In this document: positions 51,434 to 60,152 of the stretch, piece by piece
Layout of the letters: each line of letters opens with the position of its first letter
Position numbering within the stretch: position 1 is the first letter of the stretch
Assembly: GCA_036821485.1 (NCBI GenBank)
Contig: DAISJM010000005.1
Coordinates: 1-64,000, forward strand
Source of the DNA: DAISJM01 sp036821485
GTDB lineage: Bacteria; Verrucomicrobiota; Kiritimatiellia; CAIQIC01; JAGNIJ01
Reading direction: 5' to 3'
DNA length: 64,000 bases
Translations under genes and position numbers: made by a program
The notes under the pieces: model-generated
Seen by the model: the letters and a program-made list of their open reading frames with translations, nothing else
What the model was told of the DNA's origin: nothing
Databases searched by the model: none

Positions 51434-52405
51434 TCAGATCCGGCCGACCACTTCGTCGAGCACATCTTCCAACGTGACCAGGCCGACGACCTCTGTCTTG
51501 CCGTCGGCCACCAACACCATCGGCTGCCGCGTCACACGCATCCGCGGGAGCACGTGGTCCACCGGCGTTTCGATGGAGACGAGCTGCGGCGGCCGCATGT
51601 AGTCGCTGGCCTTCTTGGTCTCGTGGTCGGGGTCGGACAGAATGCTGAAGATATAGATGATGCCCGCGATCTTGCCGGTGCCGCGGTCGAATACGGGGAA
51701 CCGGTTGAATTCCTTCGCGCGGGCGAGATCGAGAACCTCGGATGCGGGCTGGTCCGCGAACACGGATGTGATGTTGGCGCGCGGTACCATGATCTCGCCG
51801 CACGTCGTGGTCTTCAGTTCCATGACGTTGTTGATCATGCGCCGTTCGTCGAGGGTCAGTACGCCCGAGCGCTCGCCTTCCTCGGCGAGGTGAACCAGTT
51901 CCTCGCGCGTGACGAACGGCTGGGTCTTGCCCTTCTCCTGTGCCGGGGTGGGGACGACGACCTTGGACACGGCGATGAATGCGGTGCTGAGCGGATAGAG
52001 TACGCGCGAGACGGCGAGGAGGAGCGGGGCCAGCGGCAGGGTTCGCCGCGCGGGAAACGCCTGGAACCAGGCCTTGGGCAGGTATTCGCCGACGATCAGC
52101 AGAACCACGGTGAATAGTATGGCGGCGATGGTGGTGCCAGCCGCACCACCGAGCCGATAGCCCATGCTCGCGGCCACAATGGACGACGAGATGGCACAGA
52201 GATTGTTGCCCACCAGCGTTGTGCCGAGGAGCAGGTCGGGCTTGAGCAGGAACATCTCGACGATTTTCGCACCGCGAACGTTGTGACGCACGAGGTGGCG
52301 CAGGCGCAGCCGGTTGACCGAAATCACGCCGGTCTCCATGCCGGCGAAAAAGACACAGCCGGCCATGCAGAAGGTGAGGATGAAGAGACCCAGGAAGAAG
52401 CTCAT
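51434..52405 (-). CDS. CNNM/CorC-family transporter, short form
   Basis: A 323-residue protein. The N-terminal DUF21 membrane domain (about 1-160; GCVFFAGMETGVISVNRLRLRHL) is followed by a CBS pair (CGEIMVPRANITSVFADQ, LVTLEDVLDEVVG). The CorC_HlyC domain seen in its neighbour is missing, the protein stopping at the end of the second CBS. Family members export magnesium or sodium. It follows the longer paralogue with an ATGA overlap. Confidence 0.9.
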   Translation of the reverse strand: MSFFLGLFILTFCMAGCVFFAGMETGVISVNRLRLRHLVRHNVRGAKIVEMFLLKPDLLLGTTLVGNNLCAISSSIVAASMGYRLGGAAGTTIAAILFTVVLLIVGEYLPKAWFQAFPARRTLPLAPLLLAVSRVLYPLSTAFIAVSKVVVPTPAQEKGKTQPFVTREELVHLAEEGERSGVLTLDERRMINNVMELKTTTCGEIMVPRANITSVFADQPASEVLDLARAKEFNRFPVFDRGTGKIAGIIYIFSILSDPDHETKKASDYMRPPQLVSIETPVDHVLPRMRVTRQPMVLVADGKTEVVGLVTLEDVLDEVVGRI

Positions 52406-53640
52406 GCCGGTTCCTCCTCGAGTTTCTCTATCATCACCAGCGTCACGCGCCGCTTGAGCATCTGCATAACCGTGGCGCGGCAACCCTGCGCTTCGACCAC
52501 ATCGTCGCGTTCGGGCAGATGCCCGATCTGCGCCGCGATCCAGCCGGCGAGCCGGTCGACATCTTCCGACTCGAGATTGAGCCCCAGTTTGCGGTTCAGG
52601 TCGGCGAGGCTGATTTCCGCGTCGACCAGCCAGCGATTTGGCCCGGCGGCCTGGAACAGTGCGCGGGGCTTGCTCAGCTCGTTGTAAATCTCGCCGCTGA
52701 TCTCCTCGAGAATATCGCCGCGGGTCATGACGCCGGCGATACCGCCGTATTCATCCACGACCACGGCGATACGTCGGCGCTCGGCCTGCAGTTGCGGCAG
52801 CAGGCGCCCGAGATCGACCGTTTCCGGGACGAAGTAAGGGGGCATCTTCGCCACCTCGAGCCGGTGTTGGGGATCGAGCAGGAACTTGCGGACGTCCACG
52901 AACCCTTCCACTTCGTCGAGTTGATTGCGGTAGAGAAGGAGGTAATTCACCTGCGACTTGCGCGCGATGTCGACCCATGTCGCCGGGTCGGATGAGAGAT
53001 CGATGCCGACGAGGTCCACGCGGGGCGTCATCACGTCGCTCGCGCGGAGATCGTCGAGGCGGATGATGGACTTGATCATCGCCAGCTCGTCGCCGTTGAG
53101 AATGCCCTCTTCGGCGCTGATATCGACGACCGTCTCGAATTCCTCTGCGCTCAGGGTGCGGCCGTGCGGCCGGAAATAGTGTTCGAACTGGCGGGTGATC
53201 CTATCGAGTACGATGCGCAGTGGGGTGACGGCCACAGTGAGGATCTCCACGGCGCGGTAGTAGTGTGCGGCAAGATTGCAGGCGAGAAACATACCGATGC
53301 GTTTGGGGCCGATCTCGCCGAAGATGATGATGAGGATGGTCATGGCCGGGATGGCGATCGATTCGCCGTGCGACTGGAAGTAGTACTCGGCGATGCGATA
53401 CCCGACCGAGGAGGCGGCCACGTTGACGATGGTGTTACCGATTAGGATGGAGGACAGCAGGCGCGTCGGGTTGGACAGGATGGCGTGGATATGAGTGCCG
53501 GCGGCGGGTTTGGTCTGACCGATGCGGCGAATTTGGAGCGGATTAAGCGAAAAGAAGGCCGTTTCGGCGCTCGAGCAGAACGCCGAGCACACCAGCAATA
53601 CGACCAGAACTGCGAAAAGCGCCAATACGTACACCGTCAA
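52402..53640 (-). CDS. CNNM/CorC-family transporter, full length
   Basis: A 412-residue protein with DUF21 (about 1-190; SAFCSSAETAFFSLNPLQIRR), a CBS pair (DVMTPRVDLVGIDLSSDP, VVVDEYGGIAGVMTRGDILEEI) and a C-terminal CorC_HlyC domain (RWLVDAEISLADLNRKLGLN). It probably forms a heteromer or works in sequence with the short paralogue immediately downstream. It is divergent from yjbQ. Confidence 0.92.
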   Translation of the reverse strand: MTVYVLALFAVLVVLLVCSAFCSSAETAFFSLNPLQIRRIGQTKPAAGTHIHAILSNPTRLLSSILIGNTIVNVAASSVGYRIAEYYFQSHGESIAIPAMTILIIIFGEIGPKRIGMFLACNLAAHYYRAVEILTVAVTPLRIVLDRITRQFEHYFRPHGRTLSAEEFETVVDISAEEGILNGDELAMIKSIIRLDDLRASDVMTPRVDLVGIDLSSDPATWVDIARKSQVNYLLLYRNQLDEVEGFVDVRKFLLDPQHRLEVAKMPPYFVPETVDLGRLLPQLQAERRRIAVVVDEYGGIAGVMTRGDILEEISGEIYNELSKPRALFQAAGPNRWLVDAEISLADLNRKLGLNLESEDVDRLAGWIAAQIGHLPERDDVVEAQGCRATVMQMLKRRVTLVMIEKLEEEPA

Positions 53641-53671
53641 ACCCCGTTCTCGATGGAAAACCGTCTCAAAC

Positions 53672-53699
53672 TTGAGTGAGTACCAGTAAACTATATAAT
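53672..53699 (+). promoter_or_regulatory. promoter of yjbQ giving a near-leaderless message
   Basis: TTGAGT (53672-53677), 16 bp, and a perfect TATAAT (53694-53699). Transcription would begin about 53705, only about four bases before ATG 53709. Confidence 0.6.
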
Positions 53700-53708
53700 A
53701 CGCAGCCC

Positions 53709-54092
53709 ATGAAGCCTATTTCTATCCGGACGCGTCAGCACACGGAATTCGTCAATATCACGGCCCAGGTGCGGGAGGCTGCCGTGGCCCTGGGTCTGAA
53801 GGACGGGGCCGTCACCGTGTTCGTGCCGCACACCACGGCGGGAGTCACCATCAACGAGAATGCGGACCCCGATGTCGTTTCCGATATGATCGCCGCACTG
53901 GAACGCATGGTGCCGTGGGAGGCGGGATACGCGCACGGCGAGGGGAACGCGGCGGCCCACGTGAAGGCCAGTCTTATGGGTTCCTCGGTCCGGGTGCTCG
54001 TCGAGGACGGCGCGCTCCAGCTCGGCACCTGGCAGGGCATCTACTTTTGCGAGTTCGACGGTCCCCGCCAGCGCCAGGTCTGGATCTCCTGA
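53709..54092 (+). CDS. yjbQ: YjbQ family protein (UPF0047)
   Basis: A 127-residue trimeric-type protein; some members have weak thiamine-phosphate synthase activity, but the true role is unclear. Conserved residues are H41 in FVPHTTAGVTINEN, H76 in YAHGEGNAAAH and H84, plus GTWQGIYFCEFDGPR. ATG 53709 is chosen from family length; an upstream GTG at 53676 would lie before the promoter's -10 box. Confidence 0.92.
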   Translation: MKPISIRTRQHTEFVNITAQVREAAVALGLKDGAVTVFVPHTTAGVTINENADPDVVSDMIAALERMVPWEAGYAHGEGNAAAHVKASLMGSSVRVLVEDGALQLGTWQGIYFCEFDGPRQRQVWIS

Positions 54093-54168
54093 CCGCCCGC
54101 CTCATTGGCTTGCGATGGGGTGTGTGCTGCAGTAACATGCGACAACTGATTTGGGTCCCGAGGTATTC

Positions 54169-56208
54169 ATGCACAGAAGTTTTTGGGCTGCGTTGGTGTT
54201 GGCTGCGTTGGTGATCGGACTTCCGTTCGGTTGCGGCGGCCGCCCCGGCGAGCGCGACTTTCGTAATGGCGTCAAGGAGATCGATCGCGGCAACTATGTC
54301 CGCGGTATCACGCTGCTCGAAAAATCCATCACCAAGCGGCCCGGCAGCGACGACAACGCCATTGCCTACAATCTTCTCGGCGTCGCCTGTTGGAAGTTGG
54401 GCCAGGTTCAGCGCGCGACTGAAGCGTTTGAGTACAGCCGCCGGCTGAGTCCGACATTGTTCGAACCCACCTACAATCTGGCCTCGCTGCTGTTCGAGGG
54501 CGGCGACCTCGCCCGCGCGGCGACGCTGTTGGAAGAGGCGGCTGTGCTTGATACGCAGGACCCGCGCGCGCTGGAACTTCTCGGGAAGATTCACATGGAC
54601 AAGGGCGAGTGGCAGGAGGCGCGTCGCGTGCTCTTCGGTGCGTACGCGCGCAGCCCGCAATCGCCCCGCGTGCTGACCGCGCTCGGCGTCATCGAAAGCA
54701 GAACCGGCGGCGCGGACAAGGCGATCTTCTATCTCATGCAGGCGTTGGAGAAGAAGCCGAGCTACGCGCCCGCGATTTTCAACCTGGCGGTTCTCTATCA
54801 GCGGGAACTGAAGGATAACGAACAGGCGATCGCCTACTATCGTCGCTTTCTCGAATCGCCCGGCATCGATGCCGCGCATGTCGAGCAGGCGATGCAGGGA
54901 CTCGAAGAGCTTGGCGCCGGTCAGCCCAAGCCGCCGCCCGCTCCGGAGCCGGTTGTTGCACCGCCTGTCGCTCAGCCGGTGGTGACGCCGCCGCCCGCGC
55001 CAGCGGCTGTCCCGCAGCCGGTTGCGGCACCCGTTCCCCCGCCTGCTGCCGAGCCCGCTACGCGCACCGCGGAAACCATCTTGAAGGAAGCGGCAGACGA
55101 AGCGTCGAAAGGGAAAGCGCAGTCGGCGTTGAACCTGTGTTTTGAAGCTGCGGCTCGCGCAGAGCGATCAAAGGACACGGCGCTGCAGGAGAAGGCGCTT
55201 CGCGAGGCCGTGCGTTTGTGCTTCGACCAAACGCGCGCGCATTACGCGCTCGGTCGGTTTCTTCTTGGGCAGAACGATGCGGAAGGGGCCGCGAAAGCCT
55301 ACAAACAGGCCTTGGTGCTCGATCCAAAGTTCGCCATGGCCTATAGCGGCCTGGCCGAGGCGGCCGTGAAGACGGGCGAATTGGACACGGCGCTTGCGGC
55401 GATCAAGCAGGCCACGCAGCTTGAGCCGAACAATCCGGATGTCTGGTGGACGCAGGCCGCCCTCTACGATCAGTTCAAACTTTCCGAGAAAGCCGTGCAG
55501 GCTTACCGCGATTTCGAAAAGCGCTTTCCGGGCGACGCGCGCGTGCTGAAGGCGGGTGAACGGATCAAGACCCTGGAACCGCCGCTGGCGCCTGCACCGG
55601 TTGTCACTCCGCCGCGTGCTGCGCCGACTCCCCGTGCCGCGGCGCCTGCGCCGATTCCGCCGGTGACGCCTCTGGCCGTGCCGGCGCGCGCTGCAGCGCC
55701 CGCATCAGGCCGGACGCTGACCATCCGCAAGCCGCTCTTCCGCAATACGCATGCGGCGGTCCAGGCTTACAATCGCGGCGTGATTTATCAACAGCAGCAG
55801 GATTGGGACCGAGCGATCTACTACTACACACGTGCGGTGGAAAACGACGATACGTTCGCGACAGCGTTCTTCAACCTCGGGGCCGTCTACTGGAGCCGCG
55901 GCGAGTTGGACCTGGCACGCGATGCGTATGCGCATGCGGTGGAACTCCGGCCGGACATGGTCTCGGCGCGATACAATCTCGCCCTGGTGTTGCGTGAGCG
56001 GAAGGATCGTGCCGGTGCGATGGAGCAATTCAATGCCCTGCTGAAACTGAAGCCCGACTACGCGCCTGCACACTACGCGCTGGGCATGATGTATGCCGAG
56101 GATACGGGAACGCTCGCGCAAGCGAAGCGACACTACCAGGAATTCCTCAAACTGGCGCCGACGGATCCCTCCGCGCCGACCGTCAAGGGCTGGCTCGATA
56201 CGCACTGA
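54169..56208 (+). CDS. large TPR lipoprotein
   Basis: A 679-residue protein; ATG 54169 has GAGG six bases upstream. The signal peptide ends in GLPFGC, giving a lipidated Cys at about residue 22. Three groups of TPRs (about 30-245, 310-470 and 530-675) are separated by two Pro/Ala-rich linkers (about 255-305 and 475-520). Typical units are ATEAFEYSRRLSPTLFEPTYN and RDAYAHAVELRPDMVSARYN. Probably a periplasmic scaffold facing the outer or inner membrane. Function unknown. Confidence 0.85.
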   Translation: MHRSFWAALVLAALVIGLPFGCGGRPGERDFRNGVKEIDRGNYVRGITLLEKSITKRPGSDDNAIAYNLLGVACWKLGQVQRATEAFEYSRRLSPTLFEPTYNLASLLFEGGDLARAATLLEEAAVLDTQDPRALELLGKIHMDKGEWQEARRVLFGAYARSPQSPRVLTALGVIESRTGGADKAIFYLMQALEKKPSYAPAIFNLAVLYQRELKDNEQAIAYYRRFLESPGIDAAHVEQAMQGLEELGAGQPKPPPAPEPVVAPPVAQPVVTPPPAPAAVPQPVAAPVPPPAAEPATRTAETILKEAADEASKGKAQSALNLCFEAAARAERSKDTALQEKALREAVRLCFDQTRAHYALGRFLLGQNDAEGAAKAYKQALVLDPKFAMAYSGLAEAAVKTGELDTALAAIKQATQLEPNNPDVWWTQAALYDQFKLSEKAVQAYRDFEKRFPGDARVLKAGERIKTLEPPLAPAPVVTPPRAAPTPRAAAPAPIPPVTPLAVPARAAAPASGRTLTIRKPLFRNTHAAVQAYNRGVIYQQQQDWDRAIYYYTRAVENDDTFATAFFNLGAVYWSRGELDLARDAYAHAVELRPDMVSARYNLALVLRERKDRAGAMEQFNALLKLKPDYAPAHYALGMMYAEDTGTLAQAKRHYQEFLKLAPTDPSAPTVKGWLDTH

Positions 56209-56256
56209 GCCCGGACATCGCACGAGCAGAAATGGCGATGGGGTGGATGGCTGCGG

Positions 56257-56306
56257 AGATTCCTCGTCACCCCGATGCGGCATCGGGGCTTCTCGGAATG
56301 ACAGAT
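56257..56306 (+). repeat. inverted-repeat element of the TTCCTC...GGAATGACA type
   Basis: AGATTCCTC and CTCGGAATGACA flank an 8-bp hairpin (CCCCGATG, loop CGG, CATCGGGG). It lies between the convergent TPR and dnaE genes and shares its ends with the element at 18184-18260. Confidence 0.55.
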
Positions 56307-56320
56307 CGTAGGCTCAACTG

Positions 56321-59300
56321 TCAGCCCGACTGGGTTCGGCGCGCGGCCCATTGTTTTCCGTTGCGGCCGCTGTTGGGTTTGCGGCAAGGGCGCTTGCAGA
56401 CACCGATGTAGACGCTGTCCTCACCGATGGCGTGTTCGATCTCGCGCACAAACTTCTCGGTGGCCGCGGCCTTGTACTGGCGGTTGGTTTCGACGAAGAC
56501 TTTCTCGCCGGTTGGAAATTCCAGGCAGATATGCACGGCCGTCTCGCCCGGATGGCGGCCGAGAATCTCCTTCACCTTCAGCAGCTTGCCGTCGTCGAGG
56601 CCCGCGGCGGGCAGATGGACGCTGATGCGCTCGGTGAAATAGCGGTGTACTTCCTTGAGGGGGTAAACCTCGTAAGCCTTGATGCGGACGCCCTGTTCCT
56701 CCTTCGAGACTTCGCCGCAGACCATGACCGGCGCGGCCTCCTGCAGGTAGACGCCGAACTCGCGGTAGGTGTCGGGAAAGGCCACGACTTCGACGGAGCC
56801 GTTGAGATGTTCCAGTCTGAACACGCCGAAGGGCTCCTGCTTGGCCTTGGTGAACCGCTTCTGGAGTTGCGTGGCAAGTCCACCGACGCGCGTCACCGTG
56901 CCGGGCTCAAGTGTCTCCAGATGCTTTGCCTCGACCAGGCTGAATTTCGTCAGCGCCCATTCGTGCGCCGTCAGCGGGTGGCCGGAGATGTAGAAGCCGA
57001 GCAGTTCGCGCTCGGCCGCCAGCATATCGCTCTCGGGCCACGGGTCACCCGGCGGCAACTCGTCGGGGGATGCCGAACCGGCGGTGGTGCCCAGCATATC
57101 GAAGAGAGAAGTCTGTCCGGACTGTTGATCGCGATGCTGTTCGGCCGCGCGGTTGATGGCGAAGTCGAGCCCGGCAGAGAGGCGGCCGCGTGACATGCCG
57201 GTAAAGTCAAAGGCCCCGCACTTGATCAGGCTTTCCAGCGTCTTGCGATTCACGAGTTGGGAATCGATGCGCAGGCAAAAATCCACAAGACCCAGGAAAG
57301 GTCCGCGGGCCTCACGTTCGCGGATGATAGCCTCCACGGCGCCGACGCCCACGTTCTTGATGCCGGCCATGCCGTAGCGGATGCCGTTGCCGACGGGTTT
57401 GAAACGAACATCGCTGTCGTTGACGTTGGGCGGCAGTACCTCGATGCCCATCTCCTGCGCTTCGGCCACGAGCACGGGGAGCTTGTCCGTGTTGCCGATT
57501 TCGCTGGAGAGCAGGGCGGACACGAACTCGACGGGGTAGTGGGCCTTGAGATAGGCGGTCTGCCACGACACGACCGCGTAGGCGGCGCTGTGCGACTTGT
57601 TGAAGCCATAGCCCGCAAACTTCTCGATGTTGTCGAAAATCTTTTCGGCGATGCGCGCCGGAATCTTGTTGGTCTTGGCGCAGCCCTGCACGAACTTGTC
57701 GCGCATCGACGCCATTTCCTTCGGGTCCTTTTTGCCCATCGCGCGGCGGAGAACATCGCCCTGACCGAGGCTGAATCCCGCGAGCACGTTGGCCGCCTGC
57801 TGGACCTGCTCCTGGTAGAGCATGACGCCGTGCGTTTCCTTGAGGATGGGTTCGAGGAGCGGGTGATCGTACGCGAGTTTGACCTTGCCGTGCTTGCGGT
57901 TGACGTAATCGTCGAGCATCTTCATCGGGCCCGGCCGGAAGAGCGCGATCATGGCGATCAGGTCCTCGAACCGCGTCAAACCGATGCGGCGGAGGAGGTC
58001 CCTCATGCCCTTACTTTCCACCTGGAACACGCCGACGGTATCGCCGCGGTTGAGCAGCTCGAATGTCGCGGCGTCGTCCATCGGCAGGGCCGCCATGTCC
58101 AATTTGACGTTCTTACAGCGGGCGATGTGTTCGACGGCTTCCTGGATGACCGTGAGCGTTTTCAGGCCGAGGAAGTCCATCTTGAGCAGGCCGATGAGGC
58201 CGAGAGGCTTCATCTCAAGTTGGGTGATGGTCTGGCCGTCTTTATCGCGCGTGAGCGGGACGATATCGATCAGCGGCCGTTCGCCGATCACGACGCCGGC
58301 GGCATGGGTGCCCTGGTTGCGCGGCAGGCCCTCGAGCACCGTCGCATATTTCATGATCCGCCGCGCGTTCGGATCTTTCTCCACGGCTTCGCTGAACTCG
58401 GGATTTGCCTTGAGCGCCTTCTCCAGCGTCATGTTCGGGTCTTCCGGGATCATCTTGGCGAGGCGGTCGCACTCGCTGAGCGGAATTTCGAGGGCCCGCC
58501 CGATGTCGCGGATCACGGTCTTGGCGCCGAGCGTGCCGAAGGTGATGATCTGGGCCACGTTGTCGCGGCCATACTTCTGCCGGACATATTCGATCACCTC
58601 GCCGCGCCGGACCTGGCAGAAATCGATATCGAAATCCGGCGGGGATACGCGCTCGGGATTCAGGAATCGCTCAAAGATGAGGTTGTAGCGGAGCGGGTCG
58701 ATGCCGGTGATGCCGAGGGCGTAGGCGACGATGCTGCCGGCGCCGGAACCGCGCCCGGGGCCGACCGGAATGTTCTGTTCATGGGCGAAGCGGATGAAAT
58801 CCCAGACCACCAGGAAATAGTTGATGAACCCGGTCTTCTCGATGACGTCCATTTCGAAGAGGAAGCGGTCGCGGATACGCCGTTCCTCGTCGTTGGCGGG
58901 CTTCTCGATGTTGGTCACGCCGTAGCGTTGCTTCAGCCCGTCGATGGCCAACTGGGTCAGGTACTGCTTTTCATGAAGATTGCCCGGGATGTCGAATTTC
59001 GGGAAGTGCAAATCCTTGTCCAGCCGCAGGTCGACATTGCAGCGCGCGGCGATGGCCACGGTGTTCTCGATGGCCCCGGGGTAGTCGCCGAACAGTTCCT
59101 GCATCTCCGCGCCGCTCTTCATATAGAACTGGTCGGAGGAATACTTCATGCGGTTTGGATCGGTCATCACGGTCTGCGTCTGGAGGCAGAGGAGGACCTC
59201 ATGCGCCTCGGCGTGCTCCTTCTTAAGGTAATGCACGTCGTTGGTGGCGATGAGGGGCAGGCCGGTCCGCTTGGCCACTTCGAGCACGCCGCGATTCACG

Positions 59301-59863
59301 ATCCGCTGCTCGGGAATGCCGTGGTCCTGCACCTCGAGGAAGAAGTTGTTCTTACCGAAAATCTCGCTGTACTCGTTGGCCACGCGCACCGCGCCGTCCA
59401 AATCGTTGGCCAGACAGAGGCTGGCCACTTCGCCCTTCAAACAGCTCGACAGGGCGATCAGTCCCTTGGAATGCTTGCGTAGCAACTCCTTGTCAACACG
59501 AGGCTTATAATAGAATCCTTCGAGGGATGCGAGGGAGATGAGGCGGATGAGATTGCTATAGCCCGCATCGTTTTCCGCGAGCAGCACGAGGTGGTGCATG
59601 GGGGTCCGGCCCGTGGCGGATTTCCGTTCCAGCATGCTGCCGGCCGTGACGTAGGTTTCGCAGCCCAGCACGGGCTTGATGCCGCTGCTCTTGGCCTTCT
59701 TGTAGAAATCGACTACGCCATAGAGCGTGCCGTGGTCGGTGATGGCCACGGAATTCATGCCCAGTTCGTGCGCCGTCTCCATCACGCGATCGATCTGGCA
59801 GGCGCCATCGAGCAGGCTGTATTCCGTATGGAAATGAAGATGTACGAACGGTACGTTTTTCAC
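56321..59863 (-). CDS. dnaE: DNA polymerase III alpha subunit
   Basis: A 1180-residue replicative polymerase (DnaE1 type). The PHP domain begins at once (HLHFHTEYSLLDGACQ). The catalytic carboxylates are in PPDFDIDF (about 404-411) after GRGSGAGSIVAYALGITG. The finger region has YGFNKSHSAAYAVVSWQTAY, then helix-hairpin-helix and OB-fold parts (GTVTRVGGLATQLQKRFTKA). Length matches E. coli DnaE (about 1160). The last 20 residues are basic and unconserved. Confidence 0.97.
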   Translation of the reverse strand: MKNVPFVHLHFHTEYSLLDGACQIDRVMETAHELGMNSVAITDHGTLYGVVDFYKKAKSSGIKPVLGCETYVTAGSMLERKSATGRTPMHHLVLLAENDAGYSNLIRLISLASLEGFYYKPRVDKELLRKHSKGLIALSSCLKGEVASLCLANDLDGAVRVANEYSEIFGKNNFFLEVQDHGIPEQRIVNRGVLEVAKRTGLPLIATNDVHYLKKEHAEAHEVLLCLQTQTVMTDPNRMKYSSDQFYMKSGAEMQELFGDYPGAIENTVAIAARCNVDLRLDKDLHFPKFDIPGNLHEKQYLTQLAIDGLKQRYGVTNIEKPANDEERRIRDRFLFEMDVIEKTGFINYFLVVWDFIRFAHEQNIPVGPGRGSGAGSIVAYALGITGIDPLRYNLIFERFLNPERVSPPDFDIDFCQVRRGEVIEYVRQKYGRDNVAQIITFGTLGAKTVIRDIGRALEIPLSECDRLAKMIPEDPNMTLEKALKANPEFSEAVEKDPNARRIMKYATVLEGLPRNQGTHAAGVVIGERPLIDIVPLTRDKDGQTITQLEMKPLGLIGLLKMDFLGLKTLTVIQEAVEHIARCKNVKLDMAALPMDDAATFELLNRGDTVGVFQVESKGMRDLLRRIGLTRFEDLIAMIALFRPGPMKMLDDYVNRKHGKVKLAYDHPLLEPILKETHGVMLYQEQVQQAANVLAGFSLGQGDVLRRAMGKKDPKEMASMRDKFVQGCAKTNKIPARIAEKIFDNIEKFAGYGFNKSHSAAYAVVSWQTAYLKAHYPVEFVSALLSSEIGNTDKLPVLVAEAQEMGIEVLPPNVNDSDVRFKPVGNGIRYGMAGIKNVGVGAVEAIIREREARGPFLGLVDFCLRIDSQLVNRKTLESLIKCGAFDFTGMSRGRLSAGLDFAINRAAEQHRDQQSGQTSLFDMLGTTAGSASPDELPPGDPWPESDMLAAERELLGFYISGHPLTAHEWALTKFSLVEAKHLETLEPGTVTRVGGLATQLQKRFTKAKQEPFGVFRLEHLNGSVEVVAFPDTYREFGVYLQEAAPVMVCGEVSKEEQGVRIKAYEVYPLKEVHRYFTERISVHLPAAGLDDGKLLKVKEILGRHPGETAVHICLEFPTGEKVFVETNRQYKAAATEKFVREIEHAIGEDSVYIGVCKRPCRKPNSGRNGKQWAARRTQSG

Positions 59864-59913
59864 GAATAAATCCGGAGCCGGGTCCCTGAAACCATTGTAC
59901 GCTCTGATGTCGA

Positions 59914-59941
59914 GTTATACCGCATCTCGACGTCAAAGCAA
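59914..59941 (-). promoter_or_regulatory. putative dnaE promoter
   Basis: Minus-strand TTGCTT (59936-59941), 16 bp, TATAAC (59914-59919); start near 59907, about 44 bases before the ATG. Confidence 0.5.
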
Positions 59942-60070
59942 CCCCAAGTCCGCGCGCAGCCGGGCCATTCTCTCCAAGCACTTGATGTGGCGGCGCTTCG
60001 GAGCGAAGAAAAGCCGGGGCATCGGACGCCCCCTGTTTCCAGCCTTTTCGGACGCCGGCCAACTTTGCTA

Positions 60071-60099
60071 TTGACCTTTCACGCGCTGGGGGCGATATT
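60071..60099 (+). promoter_or_regulatory. putative promoter of the EF-G gene
   Basis: TTGACC (60071-60076), 17 bp, GATATT (60094-60099); start near 60106, about 47 bases before ATG 60153. The 289-base gap 59864-60152 holds this and the divergent dnaE promoter, plus a small GGGGC/GCCCC hairpin near 60017. Confidence 0.5.
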
Positions 60100-60152
60100 C
60101 CCGCCCCTTTTGAACGGCTTCAGGTGCCGTTCGTTATCGGGTGAGGTGGATC

